The notes beneath the pieces were generated by a model that saw only the letters and a program-made list of their open reading frames with translations, had not been told where the DNA came from and ran no database searches. DNA of 61,450 nucleotides from Betaproteobacteria bacterium (lineage in GTDB: Bacteria; Pseudomonadota; Gammaproteobacteria; Burkholderiales; SG8-41): assembly GCA_016202605.1 (NCBI GenBank), contig JACQOJ010000145.1, positions 1-61,450 on the forward strand, written 5' to 3'. Both the position numbers and the translations under genes were made by a program. This document shows, in pieces, positions 1 through 10,633 of the stretch. How positions within the stretch are numbered: the stretch's first letter is position 1; the number at the start of each line of letters is the position of its first letter.

Positions 1-86
1 AGGCCTGGCTTGGGCCGGGTGCCGGCGAGCAGCGCGGTCAGCTTCTGAAATGGATAGCTTTGCAGTCGGTCGAGGATCGGATTCAC
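1..86 (-). CDS. dapC: Succinyldiaminopimelate transaminase DapC, N-terminal fragment
   Basis: Reading the minus strand from a GTG at 86-84 gives about 28 residues beginning MNPILDRLQSYPFQKLTALL, then the frame leaves the window. This opening is typical of proteobacterial DapC, the PLP aminotransferase that makes N-succinyl-L,L-diaminopimelate for lysine and peptidoglycan synthesis. No catalytic residues are visible because only the first tenth or so of the protein is present. The ribosome binding site is weak (an AAGAAGAA tract about 10 bases upstream). It lies downstream of queF on the same strand, but a TATAAT-like box at 152-157 suggests its own promoter. The call rests on the N-terminal signature only. 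Confidence 0.75.
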   Translation of the reverse strand, partial: MNPILDRLQSYPFQKLTALLAGTRPKPG

Positions 87-151
87 GGGTGGGGTTCTTC
101 TTGGCGCCGCGCGGGCTTTCGCTGACGGTGCGCGCCGTTCAAAAACGGCAG

Positions 152-180
152 ATTATAGAGGCGTTCGCAGGGGATTGCAG
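152..180 (-). promoter_or_regulatory. Possible sigma-70 promoter for dapC
   Basis: The minus strand has a perfect TATAAT at 157-152. A poor -35 candidate, CTGCAA, lies 17 bases upstream (180-175). Transcription would start near 145, about 60 bases before the dapC GTG. A small inverted repeat (GCCGTT/AACGGC, 134-149) follows in the leader. Only the -10 box is convincing. Confidence 0.35.
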
Positions 181-218
181 GGTCGCCCCGGGCTGAAAGG
201 CGCTGACAAGGAGCCATT

Positions 219-641
219 TCAGCGCATGGGACTCGCAACCGGCAACGCGCCGGGATCCGGGCTCGCCCCCGGTCCCGGCTGCCAGCCGGGCATCACGTAT
301 TCGGCCACAATGGTGGTGAATATTCCTCCGCGCACGTGGAACCGGGCCGTCAATCGCATGAAGCGTGGCCGCGTCGCCTCGACCAGATCGTCGAGGATAC
401 GGTTGGTCACCGCTTCGTGGAACGCGCCCTCGTTGCGGTAGGTCCAGATATAGAGCTTGAGACTCTTCAATTCCACGCAACGGCGGTCCGGCACGTAGTC
501 GAGCACCAGGGTCGCGAAATCCGGCTGCCCGGTCTTGGGGCACAGGCAAGTAAACTCCGGTATTTCCATGTGAATCCGGTAGTCTCGCCGGGGTGTGGGA
601 TTGGCGAACACCTGCAGTCGTTTGGGGGGCCGGCTCGGCAT
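219..641 (-). CDS. queF: NADPH-dependent 7-cyano-7-deazaguanine (preQ0) reductase QueF, short type
   Basis: QueF reduces the nitrile of preQ0 to preQ1 in queuosine tRNA modification, in the cytoplasm. The 140-residue product is the single-domain type, not the about 280-residue E. coli type. Residues 30-43 carry the catalytic segment around Cys34 (CPKTGQPDF), with the acidic partner Asp41. Residues 57-64 hold the QueF signature (ELKSLKLY). The last 25 or so residues are a glycine/proline-rich tail that looks non-catalytic. The ATG start at 641 gives the expected MPS..L.VF.NP.P.RDY opening. It is divergent from smc with 75 bases between them. No other queuosine gene is in the window. Confidence 0.95.
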   Translation of the reverse strand: MPSRPPKRLQVFANPTPRRDYRIHMEIPEFTCLCPKTGQPDFATLVLDYVPDRRCVELKSLKLYIWTYRNEGAFHEAVTNRILDDLVEATRPRFMRLTARFHVRGGIFTTIVAEYVMPGWQPGPGASPDPGALPVASPMR

Positions 642-716
642 TATCTTGAAGATGCAAATCGGTTAGAATGCGCAGCAGATTTCGTCGAATTATAACCTTA
701 CCCACAGCAGAAAAAA

Positions 717-3700
717 TTGCGTCTCAGCCAGATCAATCTCGCCGGATTCAAGTCCTTCGTAGATCCCACGCGTATTCCCGTTCCAGGACAGTTGGTCGGC
801 ATCGTCGGCCCCAACGGCTGCGGCAAGTCGAACGTGATCGACGCCGTGCGCTGGGTGCTGGGCGAAACCTCCGCGCGCCATCTGCGGGGAGAGACCATGC
901 AGGACGTGCTCTTCAACGGGTCAGGTGAGCGCCAGATGGTCAATCGCGCGAGTGTCGAGCTCATTTTCGACAACAGCCTGGGCAAGGCCGGCGGCCAGTG
1001 GTCGAAATACGCCGAAATCTCGATCAAGCGCGTTTTGCAGCGGGACGGCGAGTCGTCGTACTACATCAACAACATGCACGTGCGTCGGCGCGACGTCGCC
1101 GACATTTTCCTCGGCACCGGGCTGGGCAGCCGGGCCTACGCGATCGTCGAGCAGGGCATGATCTCGCGCGTCATCGAGGCGAAACCCGAGGAGCTGCGCG
1201 TTTTCCTGGAGGAGGCTGCGGGCGTTTCCCGCTACCGCGAGCGCCGGCGCGAGACCGAGCTCAGGCTGAAGGACACGCGCGAAAATCTGACGCGCGTGGA
1301 TGATATCCGCCAGGAGCTCGACAAGCAGATCGAGCATCTCCAGGCGCAGGCCGAGGTCGCCAGGCGCTATCACGCGCTGCAAGGCGAGATGCAGACGGCC
1401 CAGAACCTGCTTTGGCTCACCCGGAAGCAGGAAGCGACGGCCGCGCGCAACCGTCACGGCCGCGAGATCGAGCGCCTGGGAATTGAACTGGAGGCCGAAA
1501 CGGCAAAGCTGCGCGAAACCGAGCGGCGGCTGGAGGAAATGCGCTCGCAGCACTATCGCACAAGCGACGAAATGCATGCCGCGCAGGGCGCTCTATACGA
1601 AGCGAATGCGGAGGTGGCGCGGCTGGAACAGCAGATTGCGCATGTGCGTGAAAGCCGGCAGCGCGTCGAGCATCAGCTTGCGAGCCTGGAATCGCAACTC
1701 GAGCACAGCGAAGGGCAACTTGCCGCCGCGCAGGGGAGTCTGGGAGAGTGGCAGGAGGAGAGGGCCCGCGCGCAGCAACAGGCGGAAGCGGACGCTGCGC
1801 TCGTCAGCCGGGAGATGGAGAAGCTGCCGGTGGCGGAGGAAGCCTACCGCGCCACCAACAATCGACGCGACGAACTGCAGCGCGGTCTCGCGCGCGCCGA
1901 GCAGGCCTTGCAGGTCGAGCAGACCAAGCTCGCGCATGCGCAGCGACTGATCGAGCAGCTCGGGCAGCGCCGGGAGCGATTGCTCGAAGAACAGGCGTCC
2001 TTGCAGATTCCGGACACGGCGGCGATGGAAGAGCTGCGCCAGGAAATGGAAAAGCTCGATCGGACGCTCAGCGAGCAGCGCGAGGCGCTCATTCAGAAGG
2101 AACAATTGCTGCCGCAGCTCGAGCAGGACCTGCGCGATGAGAACGAGGCGCTTGACGCAGCTACTCAGCGCCTGACCGGAATCGAGGCCCGCATTGGCGC
2201 CTTGCAGCAGCTTCAGGATCGTCTGGCCCGCGGAGCCGAGATGCAGGAGTGGCTCGCGGCGCGCGAACTCGACCGGGCGCCGCGGGTATGGCAGGGAATC
2301 GCGATCGAGGCGGGCTGGGAAGACGCGCTGGAGGCCGTGTTGCGGGAGCGGCTGAACGGCATTGCGCTCGACCGCATCGATAAGTTGGCGGCCTGGCTGG
2401 GTGATTCCCCGCCGGGGAAAATGACGGTGATCGACGCCAGCGCCGAAGCGCCCGCCGGCAATCGCGATGCCGGGGCGTGGAGCGAGCCGCTCATACGCTA
2501 TGTCACCTGCCGTGACAGCCGGCTGCACGCGGTGCTCGCCGAATGGCTCCACGACGTATATGTCGTCGGTGATGCGGTCGCGGGACTCGAAATGCGTGAC
2601 CGGCTGCCGGAGGGGGCGATTCTCGTGTCGCGGGAGGGCCATGTTTTCACCCGCTACAGCGTCAGCTTCCATGCGCCCGACTCCGAATTGCACGGCGTGC
2701 TGTCCCGGCAGCGCGAAATCGAGCAGCTGCAGGGCGCGATTGGCGCCGGGCAGGCGGTGTCCGCGAACCACAGGGCGTCGGTCGCGGCTCGCGAGGCGGA
2801 CATCGAGGCGCTCAAGTCTGAACTGAGCGCATTGCGCCAAATGGTGGATGAGACCCAGCGCAATCATCATGGTCTGCAGATGGAAGCCTTGCGCTTGTCC
2901 GAGCAGGCACAGCGGCTGACCCAGCGCGGTGACCAGATCACCGCGGAGTTGCGCGAAATTGCGGAGCAAATCGGGTCCGAGACCGGACAGCAGCGCGTGT
3001 CACAGGTGAATCGCTCGGCGCTTGAGGCCGAAGCGAGGGACTTCAGGGTCCAGCTCGATATGGCAAATGACTTGTATCGCCGCGCTGAATCCGTCCTCAG
3101 TCTGCAGCGCGAGGCGCTGCAAAAGGCGCAACGCGAATACCAGGAGGCGTCGTTCAGATTGAGAACATCAGAGTTAAAAATCAGCGAGATACAAAACTCA
3201 ATTAAAGTATTTTATGAGAGCATTTCGAACCTGAAAATCAGCCTTGAGGCACATCGGGGGGAACTCGCCGGCTACGACGAGAAGCCGTGGCAGACGCAAC
3301 TGCAGGAAGCGTTGGCGCGCCGGCTGGGGTGCGAACAGGCGCTTGCCCGGGCGCGCGATGCGCTGGAAGGAATGGAATCGCGCCTGAGGGAGGTGGAGCA
3401 GGAGCGGCTGACTTGCGAACAGAAACTCGGTCCGCTGCGCGACCGCATCGCCGAAATCAGGCTCCGCGAACAGGAGGCGCGTCTCACCGAAGAGCAGTTC
3501 GCCCGCCAGCTCGCCGAGGCTGGCGCACGCGAGGAGGAACTGAAGGCATCCCTGGAAAAGGGCATGCGCTCGGGTGCGCTGCAAAACGAGATCAACCGGC
3601 TCGGCGACGAGATCGAGGCACTGGGGGCCGTCAATCTCGCCGCACTCGAGGAATTGCAGGCGGGACAGGAGCGCAAGAACTATCTGGACGCCCAGTCGCG

Positions 3701-4244
3701 GGATCTCACCGAGGCGATGGCTACCCTCGAGGATGCGATCCGTCGCATTGACCGCGAGACGCGCGAGCGCCTGCAACAGACATTCGATGATGTAAACCGG
3801 CATTTCGGCGAGCTGTTCCCGGCGCTGTTCGGGGGCGGTTTCGCGAAGCTGGTGCTGACCGGGGAGGAGATCCTGGACAGCGGCGTGCAGGTGATCGCCC
3901 AGCCGCCGGGCAAAAAGAACACTTCCATTCATCTGCTTTCCGGAGGCGAGAAGGCGCTCACCGCGCTGGCGCTGGTGTTCTCGATGTTTCAGCTCAATCC
4001 CGCGCCGTTCTGTCTGCTCGATGAGGTCGACGCGCCGCTGGACGATCACAACACCGAGCGGTTCTGCGAACTGGTGATGAAGATGTCCGGGCATTCCCAG
4101 TTCCTGTTCATCAGTCACAACAAGATCACCATGGAGATTGCCAACCAACTGCTCGGCATCACGATGCAGGAGCCGGGGGTATCACGGGTAGTGGCGGTCG
4201 ATATCGAAGAGGCGATGAAGCTGACCGAAGAAGCGGCCGCCTGA
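717..4244 (+). CDS. smc: Chromosome segregation protein SMC
   Basis: SMC is the ATPase core of bacterial condensin; it organises and separates chromosomes. The 1,175-residue length fits the family. Residues 31-39 hold the Walker A motif (GPNGCGKSN). Two long coiled coils flank a hinge near residues 500-650, the ABC signature (LSGGEK) begins near 1078, and Walker B (LLDEVDAPLD) near 1101. The start is a TTG at 717, chosen because MRLSQINLAGFKSFVDPT matches the conserved SMC opening; the ribosome site is weak. zipA follows after 14 bases, and no scpAB genes are nearby. A short AT-rich stretch inside the second coiled coil (3155-3240) differs in base use from the rest of the gene. Confidence 0.97.
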   Translation: MRLSQINLAGFKSFVDPTRIPVPGQLVGIVGPNGCGKSNVIDAVRWVLGETSARHLRGETMQDVLFNGSGERQMVNRASVELIFDNSLGKAGGQWSKYAEISIKRVLQRDGESSYYINNMHVRRRDVADIFLGTGLGSRAYAIVEQGMISRVIEAKPEELRVFLEEAAGVSRYRERRRETELRLKDTRENLTRVDDIRQELDKQIEHLQAQAEVARRYHALQGEMQTAQNLLWLTRKQEATAARNRHGREIERLGIELEAETAKLRETERRLEEMRSQHYRTSDEMHAAQGALYEANAEVARLEQQIAHVRESRQRVEHQLASLESQLEHSEGQLAAAQGSLGEWQEERARAQQQAEADAALVSREMEKLPVAEEAYRATNNRRDELQRGLARAEQALQVEQTKLAHAQRLIEQLGQRRERLLEEQASLQIPDTAAMEELRQEMEKLDRTLSEQREALIQKEQLLPQLEQDLRDENEALDAATQRLTGIEARIGALQQLQDRLARGAEMQEWLAARELDRAPRVWQGIAIEAGWEDALEAVLRERLNGIALDRIDKLAAWLGDSPPGKMTVIDASAEAPAGNRDAGAWSEPLIRYVTCRDSRLHAVLAEWLHDVYVVGDAVAGLEMRDRLPEGAILVSREGHVFTRYSVSFHAPDSELHGVLSRQREIEQLQGAIGAGQAVSANHRASVAAREADIEALKSELSALRQMVDETQRNHHGLQMEALRLSEQAQRLTQRGDQITAELREIAEQIGSETGQQRVSQVNRSALEAEARDFRVQLDMANDLYRRAESVLSLQREALQKAQREYQEASFRLRTSELKISEIQNSIKVFYESISNLKISLEAHRGELAGYDEKPWQTQLQEALARRLGCEQALARARDALEGMESRLREVEQERLTCEQKLGPLRDRIAEIRLREQEARLTEEQFARQLAEAGAREEELKASLEKGMRSGALQNEINRLGDEIEALGAVNLAALEELQAGQERKNYLDAQSRDLTEAMATLEDAIRRIDRETRERLQQTFDDVNRHFGELFPALFGGGFAKLVLTGEEILDSGVQVIAQPPGKKNTSIHLLSGGEKALTALALVFSMFQLNPAPFCLLDEVDAPLDDHNTERFCELVMKMSGHSQFLFISHNKITMEIANQLLGITMQEPGVSRVVAVDIEEAMKLTEEAAA

Positions 4245-4258
4245 AGGAGGGCTCCGTC

Positions 4259-7434
<3,176 letters not shown>

Positions 7435-7438
7435 CGCC

Positions 7439-8320
7439 ATGGGAAGAGTAACCAAAGCCGTGTTTCCGGTGGCGGGCATGGGGACGCGTTTCCTGCCCGC
7501 GACGAAGGCGAGTCCCAAGGAAATGATGCCGATCGTGGACAAGCCGCTGATCCAGTATGCGGTTGAGGAAGCCGTCGCCGCAGGGATGACCGAAATGATC
7601 TTCGTGACCGGCCGCAACAAGCGGGCTATAGAGGACCATTTCGATACGGCGTACGAACTGGAAACCGAGCTGAAGCAGCGCGACAACCAGGAGATGCTGC
7701 AGATGATACGCGGCATCATTCCGCGGCGCGTCTCTTGCGTTTACATCCGGCAGCCCAAAGCGCTCGGTTTGGGTCACGCGATCCTGTGCGCACGGCGCGT
7801 GGTGGGCGACGATCCTTTCGCCGTGGTGCTGGCGGATGATCTGATAGACGGCGAGCCATCCGCACTACAGCAGATGGCGGCGGTATTCAAGAAGCGCTCG
7901 ACCTCGATCGTCGCGGTCACCAACGTGCCGCGGAAGGAAACGCGCCAGTACGGGATCGTGAAAATCGATCCCGGGTCCGCGGCGCCGCATCGTATTACGG
8001 GCATCGTCGAAAAGCCCGCCCCCGGTGCCGCGCCTTCGACTCTGGGCGTCGTGGGCCGCTATATTCTCACGTCCCGGATATTTCACCATCTGCTGCGAGT
8101 CAGGCCGGGGGCCGGGGGCGAGATTCAGTTGACCGACGGTATCGCTGCGCTCATTCGCGAGGAGGATGTGCTGGCGTACGAGTTTGCGGGCACCCGCTAC
8201 GATTGCGGCAGTAAGCTCGGATACCTGAAAGCCAATCTGGCCTATGCGCTGAAACACCCGGAAGTGGCGAACGATTTATGCAACTATCTGAAAAATATGG
8301 ACTGGCGGCATCCACGGTAG
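7439..8320 (+). CDS. galU: UTP--glucose-1-phosphate uridylyltransferase GalU
   Basis: GalU makes UDP-glucose from UTP and glucose-1-phosphate for surface glycans and trehalose. The 293-residue product carries the nucleotidyltransferase loop near residues 10-25 ([18 protein letters not shown]), with Asp and Lys metal/substrate contacts (VDKPLIQY), and the ADD motif near 130. Length and motifs are standard for bacterial GalU. It starts four bases after ligA stops, so it is probably co-transcribed with smc-zipA-ligA. Confidence 0.96.
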   Translation: MGRVTKAVFPVAGMGTRFLPATKASPKEMMPIVDKPLIQYAVEEAVAAGMTEMIFVTGRNKRAIEDHFDTAYELETELKQRDNQEMLQMIRGIIPRRVSCVYIRQPKALGLGHAILCARRVVGDDPFAVVLADDLIDGEPSALQQMAAVFKKRSTSIVAVTNVPRKETRQYGIVKIDPGSAAPHRITGIVEKPAPGAAPSTLGVVGRYILTSRIFHHLLRVRPGAGGEIQLTDGIAALIREEDVLAYEFAGTRYDCGSKLGYLKANLAYALKHPEVANDLCNYLKNMDWRHPR

Positions 8321-8345
8321 ACAGACTCGTCGGTGTATAACCATG

Positions 8346-8354
8346 TGCTAATAT
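8346..8354 (+). promoter_or_regulatory. Extended -10 promoter candidate for the DsrE-like gene
   Basis: TGCTAATAT (8346-8354) fits an extended -10 element (TGnTATAAT, one or two mismatches). A TAGACA at 8318-8323 resembles a -35 box but is about 25 bases away, too far for normal use. It would serve the gene starting at 8381, and through it possibly hpt, the phosphorylase gene and def. Confidence 0.35.
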
Positions 8355-8380
8355 TCCATCGGGCACACAAGGAGGCTGCA

Positions 8381-8749
8381 ATGGCTGACAAGCTGATGAT
8401 CGTGATGGTCAATACTGACCCGCGGAATGGCGCGGAACTCGGCGCGCCGTTTTTCCAGGCGACGGTTGCCGCGGCGATGGATTACAAGGTTGAAGTGATC
8501 TTGACAGCGCGCGCCGGCGAACTGGCAATGCGGGGAGTCGCCGAGAAGCTGTACGTCAAGGAAGGTTCTCCCAAGAGCGTCTACGATTTCATCAAGGACG
8601 CGCATGAAGCGGGCGTGCATTTCAAGGTGTGCACGCCGACGCTCGATCTCTGGGGCAACGACCTGATACCGGAAATCGAAGAGACGGTCGGCGGCGCCTA
8701 CGTCATCGAGCAGGCGATGGACGACAATGTCGTGACGTTCACGTATTGA
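8381..8749 (+). CDS. DsrE/DsrF-like family protein
   Basis: The 122-residue cytoplasmic protein has the DsrE/peroxiredoxin-like fold signature: MxDKLMIVMVNTDP at the N-terminus, a central A-G-x-L-A-M-R-G helix, and one conserved cysteine (Cys84, in KVCTPTL) where family members carry the sulfur-relay cysteine. Relatives act in sulfur transfer or are uncharacterised; no substrate can be given. The ATG at 8381 is chosen over an upstream in-frame start because a strong AAGGAGG lies at 8369-8375. The stop TGA touches the GTG of hpt with no gap. No dsr genes are nearby. Confidence 0.75.
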   Translation: MADKLMIVMVNTDPRNGAELGAPFFQATVAAAMDYKVEVILTARAGELAMRGVAEKLYVKEGSPKSVYDFIKDAHEAGVHFKVCTPTLDLWGNDLIPEIEETVGGAYVIEQAMDDNVVTFTY

Positions 8750-9307
8750 GTGACAATTTCCGCAGACAAGGCCTGGCGCATTCTGGAATCGGCAGAACGG
8801 GTCTGTTCGGCCGTTGCCGTGTCGGAGGCGGTTGCCCGCATCGCGCAGGAAGTGAGCGCCCAACTGAAGGACCGCATGCCGCTGGTCCTGGGGGTCATGC
8901 GCGGAAGCGTGGTATTCGCCGGGCATCTGCTGCCGCTTCTGCGATTTCCGCTCGAGTTCGACTACCTTGACGTCACGCGTTACGGAGACAAGACGCAAGG
9001 CGGCGCGACGACCTGGCGCGTGAGCCCGGGCACGCAGGTGCGCGGAAGGGTAGTGCTGGTCATCGACGACATTCTGGACGAGGGCGAAACGCTCGCGGAG
9101 ATTCGCGACAAGATGCTGGCCGCGGGCGTGAAAGCGTTCTACAGCGCGGTTTTTGCGGACAAGGACATCGGCCGCGTCAAGCCGATCAGCGCCGATTTCG
9201 TCGGCGTCAGGCTGCCCAGGCGTTACGTCTTCGGGTTCGGGATGGATGTGGGCGGAGCCTGGCGCAATCTCCCCGAGGTCTACGCACTCAGGGACGGCGA
9301 AGAGTGA
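8750..9307 (+). CDS. hpt: Hypoxanthine-guanine phosphoribosyltransferase
   Basis: The enzyme converts hypoxanthine or guanine plus PRPP to IMP or GMP (purine salvage, cytoplasm). The 185-residue sequence has the PRPP-binding signature at residues 102-114 (VLVIDDILDEGET) and the earlier loop LVLGVMRGSVVF (45-56). The start codon is GTG, immediately after the stop of the previous gene. The next gene makes a nucleoside phosphorylase that can release hypoxanthine, so the pair plausibly forms a salvage step. Betaproteobacterial annotation often calls this 'hypoxanthine-guanine phosphoribosyltransferase' without experimental proof. Confidence 0.88.
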   Translation: MTISADKAWRILESAERVCSAVAVSEAVARIAQEVSAQLKDRMPLVLGVMRGSVVFAGHLLPLLRFPLEFDYLDVTRYGDKTQGGATTWRVSPGTQVRGRVVLVIDDILDEGETLAEIRDKMLAAGVKAFYSAVFADKDIGRVKPISADFVGVRLPRRYVFGFGMDVGGAWRNLPEVYALRDGEE

Positions 9308-9314
9308 GTTCGCC

Positions 9315-10061
9315 ATGTTAGCCATCATCGGCGGCAGCGGTCTCACTCAGCTCTCGAGCCTGGAGGTCACGCGGCGCAAGGTCGTGCGCACGCCATATGG
9401 CGAGCCGTCAGGAGCGTTGACTTTCGGAACGATCCGCAATACCGAGGTGATATTTCTGGCGCGTCACGGCTACGGCCATACCATTCCGCCTCACGAAGTG
9501 AACTATCGGGCCAACACCTGGGCGTTGCACTCCGAAGAAGCGAGCGATGTGGTGTCCGTCGCTTCCGTCGGTGGAATACGCCCGGACCTGGTGCCCGGAA
9601 CCCTGGTCGTTCCCGATCAGATCATCGATTACACGGACGGCCGCAAGTCGACTTTTTTCAGTACTACCGACCGCAGCGTCACGCATATCGACTTCACGTT
9701 TCCTTATTGTGAACAACTGCGCCGGCGGTTGCTCAAGGCCGCGGCAACGGCCGGCGAGCACATGGCGGCCGGAGGGACCTATGCCGCGACGCAGGGACCG
9801 CGGCTCGAAACCGCGGCGGAAATCAACCGGGTTGAACGCGACGGCGCCGACATGGTCGGCATGACGGGGATGCCGGAAGCGGCGCTGGCGCGTGAAATCG
9901 GGCTCTGCTACGCGGCGATCGCGGTGGTGGTCAACCACGCCGCCGGACGCGGTGCGAGCGCCACCGGGATCCGGCTCACGGATATCCTTGCCGTATCGCA
10001 AAATGCCATGGCGCGTGTGCGCAATATTCTCGATCACCTGGTGACGCTCGATGGCGATTAG
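9315..10061 (+). CDS. mtnP: S-methyl-5'-thioinosine (or thioadenosine) phosphorylase
   Basis: This PNP/MTAP-family enzyme cleaves methylthio-nucleosides with phosphate. The 248-residue product starts [10 protein letters not shown] and has the phosphate loop at 50-60 ([11 protein letters not shown]), the substrate segment [11 protein letters not shown] (179-189), and the base-contact region VVVNHAAG (205-211). An Asn at this last position, rather than the Ser/Asp of adenosine-specific MTAP, favours 6-oxopurines, as in the Pseudomonas methylthioinosine phosphorylase. The ATG at 9315 is chosen; longer readings run through hpt in another frame. It follows hpt by 7 bases and overlaps def by 11. 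Family certain, substrate inferred. Confidence 0.88.
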   Translation: MLAIIGGSGLTQLSSLEVTRRKVVRTPYGEPSGALTFGTIRNTEVIFLARHGYGHTIPPHEVNYRANTWALHSEEASDVVSVASVGGIRPDLVPGTLVVPDQIIDYTDGRKSTFFSTTDRSVTHIDFTFPYCEQLRRRLLKAAATAGEHMAAGGTYAATQGPRLETAAEINRVERDGADMVGMTGMPEAALAREIGLCYAAIAVVVNHAAGRGASATGIRLTDILAVSQNAMARVRNILDHLVTLDGD

Positions 10062-10584
10062 GGCGGTGCTGAGAATGGGTGACCCGCGGCTGCTCGAACC
10101 GGCGCGCCCGGTCGCGCGTTGCGATACTCCGGAACTGCATGAACTGATTGCGGACATGCGCGATACGATGGCGGCGCTCAACGGCGCCGGCCTTGCGGCA
10201 CCGCAAATCGGCGTCGGGTTGCAGCTCGTCATTTTCGGGGTCGATCACAATCCACGCTATCCCGAGGCCGAACCGGTGCCGTACACGGTGTTGATCAATC
10301 CGATCCTCACGCCGATCGGGGAAGAGACGGAGGACGGGTGGGAGGGATGTCTGTCGCTCCCCGGCATGCGCGGGCTGGTGCCCCGTTACCGCAATCTGCG
10401 CTACCGGGGGCTCGATCCGCACGGCGACGCGATCGATCGCGCGGTGAGCGGCTTTCACTCGCGCGTGGTTCAGCACGAGTGCGACCATCTTACGGGCATA
10501 CTTTACCCGATGCGCATCCGTGATCTGCGTGACTTCGGATTCGTGGAAGAGCTTTTTCCGGGTCAGGACGTCGCGGACGACTGA
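10051..10584 (+). CDS. def: Peptide deformylase
   Basis: Removes the formyl group from new proteins at the ribosome. The 177-residue protein shows all three family motifs: [10 protein letters not shown] (45-54), EGCLSLP (98-104) and HECDH (142-146). Metal ligands are Cys100, His142 and His146, with Glu143 catalytic. Its start lies inside the end of the phosphorylase gene (11-base overlap). It does not sit next to fmt here, so this may be a second deformylase; a whole-genome check would tell. It faces glnD tail to tail. Confidence 0.95.
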   Translation: MAIRAVLRMGDPRLLEPARPVARCDTPELHELIADMRDTMAALNGAGLAAPQIGVGLQLVIFGVDHNPRYPEAEPVPYTVLINPILTPIGEETEDGWEGCLSLPGMRGLVPRYRNLRYRGLDPHGDAIDRAVSGFHSRVVQHECDHLTGILYPMRIRDLRDFGFVEELFPGQDVADD

Positions 10585-10586
10585 GA

Positions 10587-10621
10587 CGCGGGGTCGCAAT
10601 CCGTCCGCCCGTCACCCCGCG
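10587..10621. terminator. Inverted repeat between convergent def and glnD
   Basis: CGCGGGGT (10587-10594) and ACCCCGCG (10614-10621) can form an eight-base-pair stem with a 19-base loop in the 49 bases between the two stop codons. There is no T-tract on either strand, so it is a possible structural end rather than a clear intrinsic terminator. Confidence 0.4.
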
Positions 10622-10633
10622 ATCACAGTCGCT

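Noticed and set aside
139..705. A 188-residue minus-strand frame covering queF
   Set aside because: It overlaps queF in another phase, has no protein-like motifs and is rich in Arg/Pro/Gly, as expected for an antisense shadow of GC-rich coding DNA.
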